DNA of 64,000 bases from Proteles cristata cristata (GCA_017311185.1 JAESUZ010000432.1:248001-312000); one strand, 5' to 3'. Positions 1 through 11,876 are shown, numbered from the stretch's first letter. Notes: a model not told the origin generated them from the sequence alone. Program-made: numbers and translations.

Positions 1-363
1 CACATCCACCAGTCCTCAGTTTTTGTCAGCATTCAAGAGTCTCTCATGGTTTGCCTCTCCCCCTTTCCCCCACCATTTCCCCCTTCTTCTCCCCCTTGGT
101 CCTCTGTTAAGTTCCTCCTAATCCTCCTATACGTGCACACATATGATATTTGTCCTTCTCTGCCTGACTTATTTCGCTCAGCATAACACCCTCAAGGTCC
201 ATCCATGTTGCTACACATGGCCAGATTTCATTGTTTCTCATTGCCATGTAGTATTCCATGGTATAGATAAACCACATCTTCTTGATCCATTCATCTGTTG
301 ATGGACACTTAGGCTCTTTCCATGTTTTAGCTATTGTGGAGAGTGCTGCTATGAACATTGGGG
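1..363 (-). mobile_element. L1 3' end, 5'-truncated, cut by window start
   Basis: Reverse-strand copy of the last part of a young carnivore L1: the end of ORF2 plus the start of the purine-rich 3' UTR (seen here as a C/T-rich stretch at 40-115). It matches the 3' ends of the L1s at 6632-12270 and 44911-48540 closely. Similarity stops just after the codons for [13 protein letters not shown] near 363, so this copy is 5'-truncated as most L1 inserts are. Its poly(A) end lies outside the window, so no TSD can be checked. Confidence 0.9.
107..363 (-). pseudogene. L1 ORF2 C-terminal fragment
   Basis: Encodes about 85 residues of the ORF2p carboxy terminus, including [20 protein letters not shown], then IKKMWFIYTMEYYMAMRNNE, ending in GGLGGT at a stop. 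This is the region after the Cys-rich segment. The reverse transcriptase and endonuclease are absent, so the fragment is non-functional. The open frame runs a few residues beyond the L1 homology into flanking DNA. Confidence 0.85.
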
Positions 364-532
364 GTGTGTGTACATTTTTAAATAACAAAATATAGGCTCA
401 TGTATCATAAAGAGGAAAGAGAGAAAATATGACATAATCTATCATTTTCAAAAGAAGTTCTTAACCACTTTTTTTCAAATAATCTCATGAAAGATCTATA
501 TTCATACTAAAAGAAATTTCACATTTATTTCA

Positions 533-733
533 GGAGTGCCTGGGTGGCTCAGTCAGTTAAGCATCCAACTTCAGCTTAGGTCATGATCTCATGGTTCATG
601 AGTTTGAACCCCACGTTACGCTCTGTGCTGACAGCTCAGAACCTGATTCAGATTTTGCATCTCCCCCTCTCTGTCCCTCTCCTGCTTGCACTCTCTCTCT
701 CAAAAATAAATAAAGATTAAAAATTTTTAAATA
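533..733 (+). mobile_element. Felid tRNA-Lys SINE (SINEC), older type
   Basis: Complete SINE. The tRNA-like head is 'gcctgggtggctcagtcag', with a degraded B box near 600 ('gagtttgaacccc'). The body is 'gctctgtgctgacagctcag', followed by a CT-rich stretch and an A-rich tail. The family is a Pol III-transcribed, L1-mobilised SINE. Several substitutions (ttacgctctg, cagaacctgattcag) mark it as an older copy. No clear TSD is visible. Confidence 0.9.
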
Positions 734-3527
734 AAATTTATTTTAAAATAGTATCATTCTCTATTGGCTATTTCTACTAATTGGCCATTAAATAATATTT
801 ACCTTAATAACTATCTATTAAGCTGCTTTCTATTCTATTATGGCTCTTATTAGACAATAAACAGAATGAACAAAGCAGGGTCAATTATTTTTTTAAAAGT
901 CTCAATCTATTGCAATAAATCTCTATTAAATATTTATCTTTATTTAAATATTACATAAATATTTAATGAACATATTTTATTTATTATAAATAAATATTTT
1001 ATAAGTATATTTTATTTATTATAAATAGATAATATATTTATTTAATAAATAAAAATAAATATATTTTATTTAAATATTACACAAATCTCTAGTTTTTCTC
1101 TGTCGAGTAACTGGCTCTAATGACCTGAAAATCCTGTTGAGAATTTTAGAGGAAAAAGAAACTTTGATTTTGTGTTTAGTTGCCTCAAAAGCAAAAGTAT
1201 GTCACTGAGAAATTTTGGACTACAGAGTTCTCTAGACCTTCAAAACATTTTAGAGTATGTTTGATTCTTCTGCTTCTATGTTCCATCAACCTGCTACTCA
1301 CAGCTGGAGCACAAGCCTTGCGGGCCAAATTTTATTCTAGACTTAATTACGTGAGGTGATGATAAAACAGCATAGGAGCTTTCTATTCATTTCTGCTCTG
1401 GATGTAGTGTCACCCTGGAGCGGTCACTAATTAACATCCCTATGGTCTCTGCTTAGTGTTTAGTTCATGGGAGTAACCTTCCAACCTGAATTTTCATGTG
1501 TAGGCTGATAAACTAATTTTCAGTCCTCCTGTTCATCTTGCTTATGATTCAGTTCATTTGAGTTGCCTGAAGGGTTACAAGGCATTTAGAATTCCCTCTG
1601 TGCCTGCAGGGGCCTCAGCACCATGGACTGTGAGGAGCTCCATTAAGAGGGAGAGGCAAATCTACCACAGGCCTTTTGCACTTGTGGACTGAGGACACAA
1701 ACCAAAGTCAGTCACCAACATGGTAGAAGCAATATAAGAGTGCCAACTGGGATCTTAGACTACGGCCTTTGTTTTTAAATCATGGTGAGTAAATATCAAA
1801 AAAAAAATCCTGAAAATTGCATTTTTAAAATCTAGTGTTCAAATAGATCCCCATTAAATGATTTCACATAGGTGCTTAACTATCACCCAACTGGTGATTT
1901 TAGAAGCAAGAATATTACTTTATTACCTTGCAAATGGAAACCTGTAACCACTGATATGAGACTGATTGTATGTTACTTACCTGACAAGATAACCATATCC
2001 ATTAGGCATGTGGCTGAGCAGAACACGTACCAAACTACATGGTAATCGAGAGTCAAGAACACATAGACTAGAGATTCAGAGTAAAACATGTGTTTAAGCT
2101 TCACAAAGATTGTTTTTGTGTTCTAGATGCAAAGCCAATGGTCTTTGGTTCTACAATGTCCTAAAGGAGTACTAAACACATAAAGAAGTCACACCATATT
2201 AATCACGAGATAATGCAAATAATGCTAAAACCTGAATAGTACATTAAGAATGGTCTTTTAGAAATAAGAGGCATTTACTCTACTATGAATCTAGTTTTCT
2301 TTGCAAAGCAACATTATATAGTTCAGGGTGAGTAACAAAGTGAAGTGACTTGTCCAAATAAGATCAACAAATCTGATTACTTGCTATAAAAATCTAGTTA
2401 TTATTTTTCTCATTCTTCTCTTATAACGTTTCTACAGGTAATACTAGGATCAAAAATATGTAGTACGAAGTTGCAACTCAGTTGAAAATGATGCTGATAT
2501 CAACAAATAAGTTCTTGTTTCAGTAGAAAGCTTGGTAGGAGAGCATAGAGCTTGGTCAGACACGAGAAATTTCTGTCTCATAAAGAACGTAGGGTGATTA
2601 TTTTGGAAACCACTCTACTTCCTTTCAGAAAATTTGAAGCAAAATTTCTGTTTTATAACATTTTTATATGTCCACATATTTTATACCTGTGCTTTTTCTT
2701 CTAGGTCTCTTTTGCCAAAGCATCCAAAATGGGTGACTCCACATGAATCAAAAGGAAATTCAAGTATGTCTGGCAAATCTTACCTTTAAACTTACTTTGA
2801 AAGAAACTGAAAGCATCTTCAAAGAGAACTTGCCCCAAGGCAAGAAGGATTAAGAAACTCTAAGCTTAACTCAGTAAGAGAGCCTTAGTCTAAGAAGGAA
2901 GGCTGATTCTGAGCAGTATGCCTATCATTGCTGTTCCCTACTTACCTGTCTGAGTGATGGGATTATAAATGAAGGCATAAAGAACAATTTTATAAAAACT
3001 CAGGAAGACCCTGAGAGTCAAGGATCACTGCTAAGGCAACTGTCTATCAAATTATCAAATTGTAATATAAAGGTGGGGGAGTTCTTATATATTTTCAACA
3101 GAATTTCTCACAATGTTGCCATTGGGCTTTCCCATACTTTTGGAATAGAGGGAGGGTGATGGTGATAGGCACAGATGGTCATTGTCAGACTATCTGGTGG
3201 GAAACACTTGTTCTCAGAAGATTATCAGTGGGAAATGACAAGAGATTTTACACGAACTCCTGTGAAGCACCCCATTAAAAACACTGTAGAAATACTTGAA
3301 TACCACCTTATTCAGGGATATAGCTGCAGAGAACTGATAGAATTTATATTGTTATATTTATTGTCATTCCATTATTGTGATTCATGTAAACAAGCTGATG
3401 AAGCTTGGGAAGATATATGTTTAATGGGATCACTGCTTCTGCATTTTATAATACTAGACCCCTTATCTCTAACCCGTTTTTATTTTTTAAACCTACTGTC
3501 ATTTCTGTTCTAATAATAATCTACTGT
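734..3527. other. Unique DNA with an AT-rich block
   Basis: No gene, RNA gene or recognisable young repeat is seen in this 2.8 kb. Positions 895-1083 are extremely AT-rich, with imperfect direct repeats of 'tattttatttattataaata'. The rest has ordinary composition. Short open frames are present but none has a recognisable protein signature. An open frame of about 110 codons at 3175-3513 (+) looks like chance. Confidence 0.6.
895..1083. repeat. AT-rich low-complexity block
   Basis: About 190 bp of almost only A and T, made of imperfect copies of 'ttatttaaatatt' and 'tattttatttattataaa'. Probably slippage-grown simple sequence. It could act as a DNA-unwinding or matrix-attachment type sequence, but nothing here shows that. 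Confidence 0.75.
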
Positions 3528-3543
3528 AAACTTTTACATTTTC

Positions 3544-3702
3544 TGGGGCACCTAGGTGGCTCAGTCAGTTAAATGTCTGATTTCAGCTCAGGTCATGATC
3601 TCATGACTCAAGAGTTCGAGCCCTACATCAGGCTCTGTGCTGTTAGCACAGAACCTGCTTCAGCTTCCTGTGTCCTGCTCTCTCTGCCTCTCCTGCACTC
3701 AT

Positions 3703-3737
<35 letters not shown>

Positions 3738-3761
3738 TTCAAAATAAATACACACTAAAAA
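3544..3761 (+). mobile_element. Felid SINE with intact 16-bp TSD
   Basis: Complete SINE with head 'gcacctaggtggctcagtcag', B box 'gagttcgagcccta', body 'ggctctgtgctg' and an expanded CT tract at 3702-3740. It is flanked by a perfect 16-bp direct repeat 'aaacttttacattttc' at 3528-3543 and 3762-3777. The perfect repeat shows that the boundaries are right. Confidence 0.95.
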
Positions 3762-3777
3762 AAACTTTTACATTTTC

Positions 3778-4353
3778 CTCCAAATGCCACATGTGTCTTC
3801 ATGCTTTGTTTGGAAATTCTTAAAAACCCTACTATAAGTTCGTTTTTGTTTTTAGGAACAATATTGTTGGGAAAGACACAGGAGAATTCACTGAAAGGGA
3901 AGTATTATAGGAACTGGTCCCTCAGACACTGGGCACCCTGTGATGGTAGAAGTGAGTCTTTCTGCGCCAGTTTCTGCTTTTGCTCCTCTCTATTTGGTGG
4001 CTTTCCCCATGGCTGGAAAGACAACAGCCCAGGCCTGAATGCTTACACAATGTAATCCAGGCAGATAAGACAGTCTCAAATCTCCAGGCAGAAATATTCC
4101 TGAGAAGAATGAAGCTTACTTAGGCACAAGTCACATGCGTATGTCGAGCAAATAATAAGATGTTCTGCTTACTTTTCATTTTGCAAAAAAGTCGACATTG
4201 AAGCAACCCAAAGATCACTTGGTGAATACACTTATCATAAAGACTCAAATAGATATGAGAAGCACATCTGAAAAAAACTGAGGTCTTAATTAACAGAAGA
4301 ACTTTTTATTTGTTTTAAAAACATTTTGTCTTTAACACATAGCAACAAAAGTT
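3778..4353. other. Unique DNA, nothing recognised
   Basis: About 575 bp of moderate-complexity sequence between a SINE and an L1. No gene or repeat is recognised. The short open frame at 3801-4055 (+) has no recognisable motif. Confidence 0.5.
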
Positions 4354-4368
4354 ATGGTTTTGATTTTA

Positions 4369-4861
4369 TTATTTATTTTATTTATTTTTTTACAAATAGT
4401 TTATTGTCAAGTTGGTTTCCATATAACACCCAGTGCTCTTCCCCACAAGTGCCCTCCTCCATGCCCATCTCTCCCCTACCCCCCACACCCATCAGTCCTG
4501 TTTGTTCTCAGCATTCAAAAGTCTCTCATGGTTTGCCTCTCTCCCTCTCCCCCACCATTTCCCCCCTTCTTCTCCCCCATGGTCCTCCGTTAAGTTCATC
4601 CTAATCCTCCTATATGTGCAATCATATGGTATTTGTCCTTCTCTGCCAGACTATTTCGCTCAGCATAACACCCTCAAGGTCCATCCATGTTGCTACACAA
4701 GGCCAGATTTCATTTTTTCTCATTGCCATGTAGTATTCCATCATATAGATAAACCACATCTTCTTGATCCATTCGTCTGTTGATGGACATTTAGGAGTGC
4801 TAATGCATAGGAGCACATGTACCCCAATGTTCATAGCAGCACTCTCAACAATAGCCAAAAC
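4369..4861 (-). mobile_element. 5'-inverted (twin-primed) L1 3' end with 15-bp TSD
   Basis: Positions 4369-4794 are a reverse-strand L1 3' end: poly(A) tail as 'ttatttattttatttattttt', 3' UTR and ORF2 C-terminus. At about 4793-4795 the copy flips. Positions 4795-4861 read L1 in plus orientation ('gagcacatgtaccccaatg', 'agcagcactctcaacaatag'). The flanking duplication 'atggttttgatttta' is at 4354-4368 and 4862-4876. A 5' inversion inside one pair of TSDs is the standard product of twin priming during target-primed reverse transcription. Confidence 0.93.
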
Positions 4862-5151
4862 ATGGTTTTGATTTTAAAAGACACTTAAATATATAAAAAG
4901 TTAACATGTCTATTTAAAATATTTCTCTAATTCTTTCAGTTAACTCAATAAATGACTTATTCGTTTTTCTTCCACATACTACTAATTAATAATATTATCC
5001 TTGGCTATATTTTCTTCAAGGACTTTGATTTTTCTGGGTAATAATGTCATCACCTTACGTCTATTGCAATTTGCTAATGTTGGTTATTGAATTTGGTGAT
5101 ATAGCATCAGTATTTCTGATTAGCAAATGGCCTAAAAGAATAGCAAGGATG

Positions 5152-5365
5152 GGGGCACCTGGGTGGTTCAGTCGGTTAAGCGTCCGACTTTGGCTCAGGT
5201 CATATCTCATAGTTCATGGGTTCGAGCCCCAAGTCGGGCTCTGTGCTGACAGCCAGCTCGGAGCCTGGAGCCTGTTTCAGATTCTATGTCTCCCTCTCTC
5301 TCTGCTCTTTGACCCTCCCCTGTTCATGCTGTCTCTCTCTCTCAGAAATAAATAAAACATTAAAA
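5152..5365 (+). mobile_element. Young felid SINE with 18-bp TSD
   Basis: Well-preserved copy with the 'ctgacagccagctcggagcctggagcctgtttcag' type of body, which differs from the older 'ctgacagctcagagcc' type. Perfect 18-bp TSD 'aaaagaatagcaaggatg' at 5134-5151 and 5366-5383. It landed right beside an older reverse-strand SINE (5396-5592). Confidence 0.95.
5164..5229 (+). promoter_or_regulatory. Pol III A and B boxes of SINE 5152-5365
   Basis: The A box 'tggttcagtcgg' lies at about 5164-5175 and the B box 'ggttcgagccc' at 5219-5229, the spacing of a tRNA-type internal promoter. The B box matches the tRNA consensus GGTTCGANNCC. Whether this copy is transcribed cannot be told from sequence. Confidence 0.75.
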
Positions 5366-5395
5366 AAAAGAATAGCAAGGATGTACACTTTTTAA

Positions 5396-5592
5396 ATATT
5401 TATTTATTTTTGAGAGCGAGAGACAGAGCATGTATGAGCAGGTGGGACACAGAGAGAAAGGGAGACAGAGAATCTGAAGTGGGTTCTGCACTGATAGCAG
5501 AGAGGCCACTGCAGAGCTCAAACTCACAAACCATGAGATCATGACCCAAGCCAAAGTTAAACACTTAACTGACTGAACCACCTAGAAACCCC
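5396..5592 (-). mobile_element. Older felid SINE, reverse strand
   Basis: Reverse-strand SINE: A-rich tail as 'aaatatttatttatttttga', body, and head ending 'accacctagaaacccc'. Imperfect TSD 'aggatgtacactttttaa' (5378-5395) against 'aggacatacactttttaa' (5593-5610), two differences in 18. It is more diverged than its neighbour, so it inserted first. Confidence 0.92.
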
Positions 5593-5610
5593 AGGACATA
5601 CACTTTTTAA

Positions 5611-6334
5611 CAGTGGGAGAAAATAGATGATTTGACAAATCAAAGTTATTAGTATTTCCTGAATTTGTGTAATTACATAACTCAAAACTAATTTAAAAAC
5701 GTTTTGTGATTCAGTAAAAATTTTAATTACTCTGTCACCTAGAATTTTAACTTTCCCTTCCACTTGAGAAATCAAAACTGCTATTGATATGATGATCTTT
5801 TCCACTAGAAAGTCATAAAATGTCTTCAAATAAAGCATTGAAAATAGTTGATGGGTTGTGAGCTCATAAATGTTTAAAAATTAATAATCAGTTCATACTG
5901 ATATACTTTATTCTGAATATGTGATGGCTTATCATTCATAGATGAGTGTCTCATTGATATTTTGAAGGTTTGGCAGTAGGATCCTGATACAGCAGGAAAA
6001 AGTATGCCCGTTTGTAAAAAATTAAGCGGACAGTTAATAATGTCCAGGAGTATTTTCTTAGAGACTAAAATTGAAAAGCATGTTCAGGTCCATTACTATA
6101 TTTGGTTCTTATACCTTTGGAGTCATTATTGTTACTATGACTTTAAAAAGACAATTATGATTGAGAAATATCACATAATAAACAAGGTTAGTAGCAAAGT
6201 GGTGACCATATTCAAGATAGCCTGAGTTTAATTTATATGCCTTTTGCACTGTACCACACTGGTTTCTACCTATAAGCTGTGTTATATTTCTTTGGATGCT
6301 TAATACTAATTTAGCATATTTTAGAAGATATATT

Positions 6335-6338
<4 letters not shown>
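5611..6338. other. Unique DNA, nothing recognised
   Basis: AT-rich unique sequence of about 730 bp. Open frames of 70-95 codons occur on both strands (for example 5557-5838 - and 6004-6225 +) but show no domain signature. Confidence 0.5.

Positions 6339-6395
<57 letters not shown>
6339..6395. repeat. (TA)n microsatellite, about 57 bp
   Basis: Uninterrupted alternation of T and A for about 28 repeat units. Such tracts can extrude as cruciforms and are usually length-polymorphic. Confidence 0.97.
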
Positions 6396-6397
<2 letters not shown>

Positions 6398-6849
6398 AGG
6401 TCATTCAGCAACTGAGTAGGTCAGACATGGGCTGTTGTAGCAACATGAAACTCAGCTGGCATACTTCTGTCAATCTAAACTTCACAGCTTTCCAATGTAA
6501 AATTAATTCTCATATATGGAGAAACCCCTCATTGGATCAAAGCTCACTAAGCCAGTTCCAGCACAGTAGCAATTTCATCGACCACAGTGACATCCTTTCC
6601 CATTCACGTCCTGTTTTGGAAAGGTCTTTTTTTTTGCTTTTGTTTTTTACAAAGAGTTTATTGTCAAGTTGCTTTCCATATAACACCCGGTGCTCATCCT
6701 CACAAGTGCCCTCCTCCATGCCCATCTCCCCCCTTGCCCCCACATCCATCAGTCCTCAGTTTGTTTCTCAGCATTCAAGAGTCTCTCATGGTTTGCCTCT
6801 CTCCCTTTCCCCCACCATTTCCACCTTTCTTCTCCCCCATGGTCCTCAG

Positions 6850-9800
6850 TTAAGTTCTTCCTAATCCTCCTATACTTGCAAACATACGATATTTGTCCTT
6901 TTCTGCCTGACTTATTTCGCTCAGCAAAATACCTTCAAGGTCCATCCATGTTGCTACACATGGCCAGATTTCATTTTTTCTCATTGCGATGTAGTATTCC
7001 ATGGTATAGATAAACCACATCTTCTTAATCCATTTGTCCGTTGATAGACAGGCTCTTTCCATGTTTTAGCTATTGTAGAGAGTGCTGCTATGAACATTGG
7101 GATACATGTGCTCCTATGCATCAGCATTTCTGTATCCCTTAAGTAAAATCCTAACAGTGCTATTGCTGGGTCATAGGGGAGTTCTATTATTAGTTTCCTG
7201 AGGAACTTCCACACTGTTTTCCAGAGGGGCTGTACCAGTTTACATTCCCACCACCAGTGTAGGAGGGTGCCCGTTTCTCCACATCCTCGCCAGCATCTAG
7301 AGTTCTCTGATTGGCTCATTTTAGCCACTCTGACTGGCGTGAGGTGGTATCTCAGTGTGGTTTGGTTTGTATTTCCCTGATGAGGAGGGATGCTGAGCAT
7401 CGTTTCATGTGTCTGTTGGCCATCTGGATGTCCTCTTTGGAGAAGTGTCTCTTCATGTCTTCTGCCCATTTCTTCACTGGGTTGTTTGTTTTTTGGGTGT
7501 GGAGTTTGGTGAGTTCCTTATAGATTTTGGATATTAACCATTTATCTGATATGTCATTTGCAACTATCTTTTCCCATTCCGTTGGTTGCCTATTAGTTTT
7601 GTGGGTTGTTTCCTTTGCCGTGAAAAAGCTTTTAATCTTGATGAGGTCCCAACAGTTTATTTTTGCTCTTGATTCCCTTCTTTTGGGGATGTGTCAAGTA
7701 AGAAGTTGCTGTGGTGGAAATCAAGGAAGTTGTTTCCTGCTTTCTCCTCTAGGGTGTTGATAGTTTCCTGTCTCACGTTCAGGTCCTTTATCCATTTTGA
7801 GTTTATTTTAGTGCATGGTGTGAGAAAATGATCTAGTTTCATTCTTCTGCAAGTTGCTGTCCAGTTCTCCCAACACCATCTGTTAAAAAGGCTGTCTTTT
7901 TTCCATTGGATATTCTTTCCTGCTTTGTCAAAGATCAGTTGGCTGTATACTTTTGGGTCCACTTCTGAGTTCTCAATTCTGTTCCATTGGTCTATGTGTC
8001 TGTTTTTGTGCCAATGCCATACTGTCTTGATGATGACAGCTTTGTAGTAGAGGCTAAAGTCTGGGATGGTGATCCTTCCCGTTTTGGTTTTATTTTTCAG
8101 GATTACTTTGGCTATTCGGGGTCTTTTGTGGTTCCATACAAATTTTTGGATAGTTTGTTCTAGTTTTGAGAAGTATGCTGGTGGAATTTTGATTGGAATT
8201 GCATTGAATGTGTAGAGTGCCTTAGGTAGTAATGACATCTTAACTATATTTATTCTTCCTATCCATGAGCATGGAATGTTTTTCCATTTCTTTGTGTCTT
8301 CTTCAATTTCCTTCATAAGTTTTCTATAGTTTTCCTCATACAGATCTCTTGTATCCTTGGTTAGGTTTATTCCTAGGTATTTTATGGTTTTTTGTGCGAT
8401 TGTGAATGGGATCCGTTTCTTGATTTCTCTTTCTGTTGCTTCATTGTTGGTGTATAAAAATGAAACCGATTTCCGTACGTTGATTTTGTACCTTGCAGCT
8501 TGGCTGAATTCGTGGATCAGTTCTAGTAGGCTTCTGGTGGAGTCTGTCGGGTTTTCGTTGTAGATTATCATGTCATCTGTGAGGAGTGAAAGTTTGACTT
8601 CTTCCTTGCCAATTCTGATGCCTTTGATTTCCTTTTGTTGTCTGATGGCTGATGCTAGGACTTCCAGCACTATGTTAAACAACAGTGGTGAGAGTGGACA
8701 TCACTGTCGTGTTCCTGATCTCAGGGGGAAAGAACTCGGTTTTTCCCCTTTGAGAATGATGTTAGCTGAAGGCTTCTTTAGATGGCTTTTATGACGTTTA
8801 AATACGTTCCTTCTATCCCGACTTTCTCTAGAGTCTTTATTAAGAAGGGATGTTGTATTTTATCAAATGCTTTTTCTGCATCTATTGACAGGATCATATG
8901 GTTTTTATCTTTTCTTTTGTTGATGTGATGTATCACATTGATTGATTTGCAAATGTTGGACCAGTCCTGTAATCCAGGAATGAATCCCACTTGATCTTGG
9001 TGGGCGATTCTTTTTATGTGCTGCTGGATTCGATTTGCAAGGATCTTGTTGAGGATTTTTGCATCCGTATTCATCAAAGATATTGGCCTGTAGTTCTCTT
9101 TTTTGCTGGATCTCTGTCTGGCTTGGGAATCAGAGTGATGCAGGCTTCATAAAATGAGTCCGGGAGTGTTCCTTGGGTTTCTATTTTTTGGAATAACTTG
9201 AGAAGAACTGGGATTAATTTTGTTTTATTTTTTTTTAATTTTTTTAATGTTTTATTTATTTCTAGGAGAGAGAGAGAGAGAGACACCGTGAGCAGGGGAG
9301 GGTCAGAGAGAGAGGGAGTCACAGATTGAAACAGGCTCCAGGCTCTGAGCTGGCAGTCAGCACAGAGCCCGACGCGGGGCTCAACCCACAAACCGCGAGA
9401 TCATGACCTAAGCGAAAGTCGGACACTTAACCGACTAAGCCACCCAGGCGCCCCGGATTAATTATGTTTTAAATGTCTGGTAGATTTCCCCTGGGAAGCC
9501 ATCAGGTCCAGGGCTTTTATTTGTTGGGAGATTTTTGATCACTGATTCGATTTCTTCACCTGTTATGGGTCTGTTCATATTTTCTATTTCTTCCCGTGTG
9601 AATTTTGGTAGTGAGTGTGTGTTTAGGAATTTGTCCATTTCTTCTAAGTTGTCCAATTTGTTGGCATATAATTTTTCATAGCATTCCCTGATAATTGCTT
9701 GTATTTCTGAGGGGTTGGTTGTAATAAGTCCATTTTCATTCATAATTTTGTCTACTTGGGTGCTCTCTCATTTCTTTTTGAGAAACCTGGCTAGAGGTTT

Positions 9801-10900
9801 GTCAATTTTGTTAATTTTTAAAAAAAACTAACTTTTGGTTTCATTGATCTGTTCAATTGTTTCTTTGGTCTCTATGTTGTTTATTTATGATCTAATTTTT
9901 ACTATTTCTCTTCTTCTACTGGGTTTAGGGCGTTCCTGTTGCTGTGCCTCTAGTTCCTTTAGGTGAGCTGTTAGATTTTGGACATGCGTTTTTTCTAATC
10001 TCTTGCAGTAGGCCTGGAGACCAATGTAGCTCCTTTTAGGACTGTCTTTGCCACATCCATGGAATTTGGATTGCTGTGTTTTCATTTTCATTTGTTTCCA
10101 TATATTTTTAATTTCATCTCTAATTGCCTGATTGGGCCATTCATTCTTTAGTAGGGTGGTTTTTAACCTCCATGTTTTTGGAGGTTTTCCAGACTTCTTC
10201 TTGTGATTGATTTCAAGTTTCAAAGCATTATGATCTGACAGTGTGCATGGTATGGTCTCAGTTCTTTTATATTTATTGAGGGCTGCTTTTTGTCCCAGTA
10301 TGTGATCTATCTTGGAGAATGTGCCATGCGCACTTGAGAAGAAAGTAAATGCCCTGGCCTCAGGATGTAAAGTTCTAAATATATCCGTCACGTCCATCTG
10401 GTCCAATGTGTCTTTCAAGTCCATTATTTCTTTAGTGATTTTCTGTCTGGCTGACTTATCCATTGCTGTAAGCAGAGTATTAAAGTCCCATGCTATTAGC
10501 ATATTTTTATCTATAAGCTTGTTTCTGTTTGTGATTAATTGTTTTAGATATTTAGGTGCTCCCATATTAGGTGCGTAGACATTTATGATTGTTAGTTCTT
10601 CCTGATGGATGGACCCTGTAATTATTATGTAGTGCCCTTCTTCATTTCTTGTGATTGTCTTTAATTTAAGTACAGTTTGTCTGATATAAGTATAGCTACT
10701 CCGGCTTTCTTTTGATTTCCCGTAGCATGATATATATTTCTGCATCCCCTTACTTTTAATCTGAAGGTAGCTTCCAGTCTAAAATGAGTTTCTTGTAGGC
10801 AGCATATAGATGGATTTTATTTTTTTATCCATTGTGCTACTCTATGTCTTTTGATTGGAGCATTCAGCCCATTTACATTCAGTGTTATTATTAAAATATG
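6850..10900 (-). pseudogene. L1 ORF2 pseudogene (endonuclease-RT)
   Basis: In an intact L1 this ORF encodes an AP-type endonuclease that nicks target DNA and a reverse transcriptase that copies L1 or SINE RNA at the nick. The endonuclease part (9885-10745) contains the SDHNAL motif. The connecting and RT-finger part is at 9462-9743 ([16 protein letters not shown]) and 8778-9077 ([21 protein letters not shown]). RT palm and thumb are in the 341-codon stretch 7657-8682, with LTDD where the family has FADD (8572-8583). The C-terminal Cys-rich part ([19 protein letters not shown]) is at 6981-7469. At least four frameshifts, a SINE insertion and several stops make it inactive. The start near 10900 is approximate. 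Confidence 0.93.
9228..9454 (-). mobile_element. Young SINE inside L1-1 ORF2
   Basis: Reverse-strand SINE of the younger type (body 'gagctggcagtcagcacagagcccgac' split by ordinary substitutions, tail 'atttatttctaggagagag'). TSD 'ggattaattttgtttta' (9211-9227) and 'ggattaattatgtttta' (9455-9471), one difference in 17. It breaks the L1 RT region, so it is younger than L1-1. Confidence 0.95.
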
Positions 10901-10929
10901 TGGGTTCAGAGTTTTTGTATCTATTGTAG

Positions 10930-11876
10930 GGTTCATGTTTTTGGTGGTGTCACTGGTATCTTTGTTCCTTGCAACATTTCCTTCAGAGCATCCCCCTTAG
11001 GGTTTCTTGTAAGGCTGGGTTAGTGGTGACAAATTCTTTCAATTTCTGTTTGTTTGGAAAGGTTTTTATCTCTCCTTCTATTTTGAATGACAGGTTTGTT
11101 GGATAGAGGATTCTTGGCTGCATATTTTTTCTGTTCATCACATTGAAGATCTCCTGCCATTCCTTTCTGGCCTGCCAAGTTTAGTCGATAGGTCTGTCAC
11201 CACTCTGATAGGTTTCCCTTTGTATGTGAGGGCCCCTTTCTCCCTAGCTGCTTTCAAAATTCTCTCTTTGTCCTTGTATTTTTCATTTTACTATGATATG
11301 CTGTGCAGAAGATTGATTCAAGTTTCTTCTGAGGGGAGTCCTCTGAGCCTCTTGTATTTCAATATTTACTTCTTTCCCCAGGTCGCAGAAGTTCTCTGCT
11401 ATAATTTGTTCTAGGACTCCTTCAGCACCCTTCCCTCTCTCTTCCTATTCTGGGATTCCTATGGTACGGATATTGTTGCGTTTGACTATATCGCTGAGCT
11501 CTCGAACTCTTCTCTCATGTTCCTGGATCAGCTTGTCTCTTTTTTTTTGTCAGTTTCTTGTTTTCCTATAATGGTGTCTTCTAAATCACTTAGTCTCCTT
11601 TCTGCCTCTTCGATCCGTGCATTGGAGGACTCTAAGTTATTATGTATCTCATTTGTCACATTTTTTAATTCTTCATGCCTAGTTTTATTTTCCATTCTGT
11701 CTGTAGCCATAGTTTCTTTGATGTCCCCTATGCTTTTTTTCAAGCCCAGATATTAATTTTATGATTATTATTCTAAAATCTTGTTCAGTTATGCTGCTTA
11801 TATATGTTTTGAGCAGTTCATTTGCTGTCATTTCTTCTTGGAGTTTCTTTGGAGGAGAACTCTTTTGTTTTGTCAT
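10930..11876 (-). pseudogene. L1 ORF1 pseudogene
   Basis: ORF1p is the trimeric RNA-binding chaperone of the L1 ribonucleoprotein. The likely start at 11876 gives MTKQKSSPPKKLQEEMTANE, the same amino-terminal pattern (K.SSPPKK.QEEMT) as the other L1 at 51081. The coiled-coil region follows (11528-11743: KETMATDRMENKTRHEELKN, NLESSNARIEEAERRLSDLE). The RNA-binding and C-terminal parts are decayed. Frameshifts lie near 11700 and downstream. The 3' limit is estimated. Confidence 0.85.

Noticed and set aside
1600..1660. Coding exon starting 'gcaccatggactgtgagg' after a CAG
   Set aside because: The frame closes after eight codons and no continuation was found.
2330..2395. MIR remnant ('gtgaagtgacttgtccaa')
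   Set aside because: Only one short phrase resembles MIR, with no ordered second landmark.
3175..3513. 112-codon open frame (+) in unique DNA
   Set aside because: No domain, no family resemblance, AT-rich low-complexity end; length is expected by chance.
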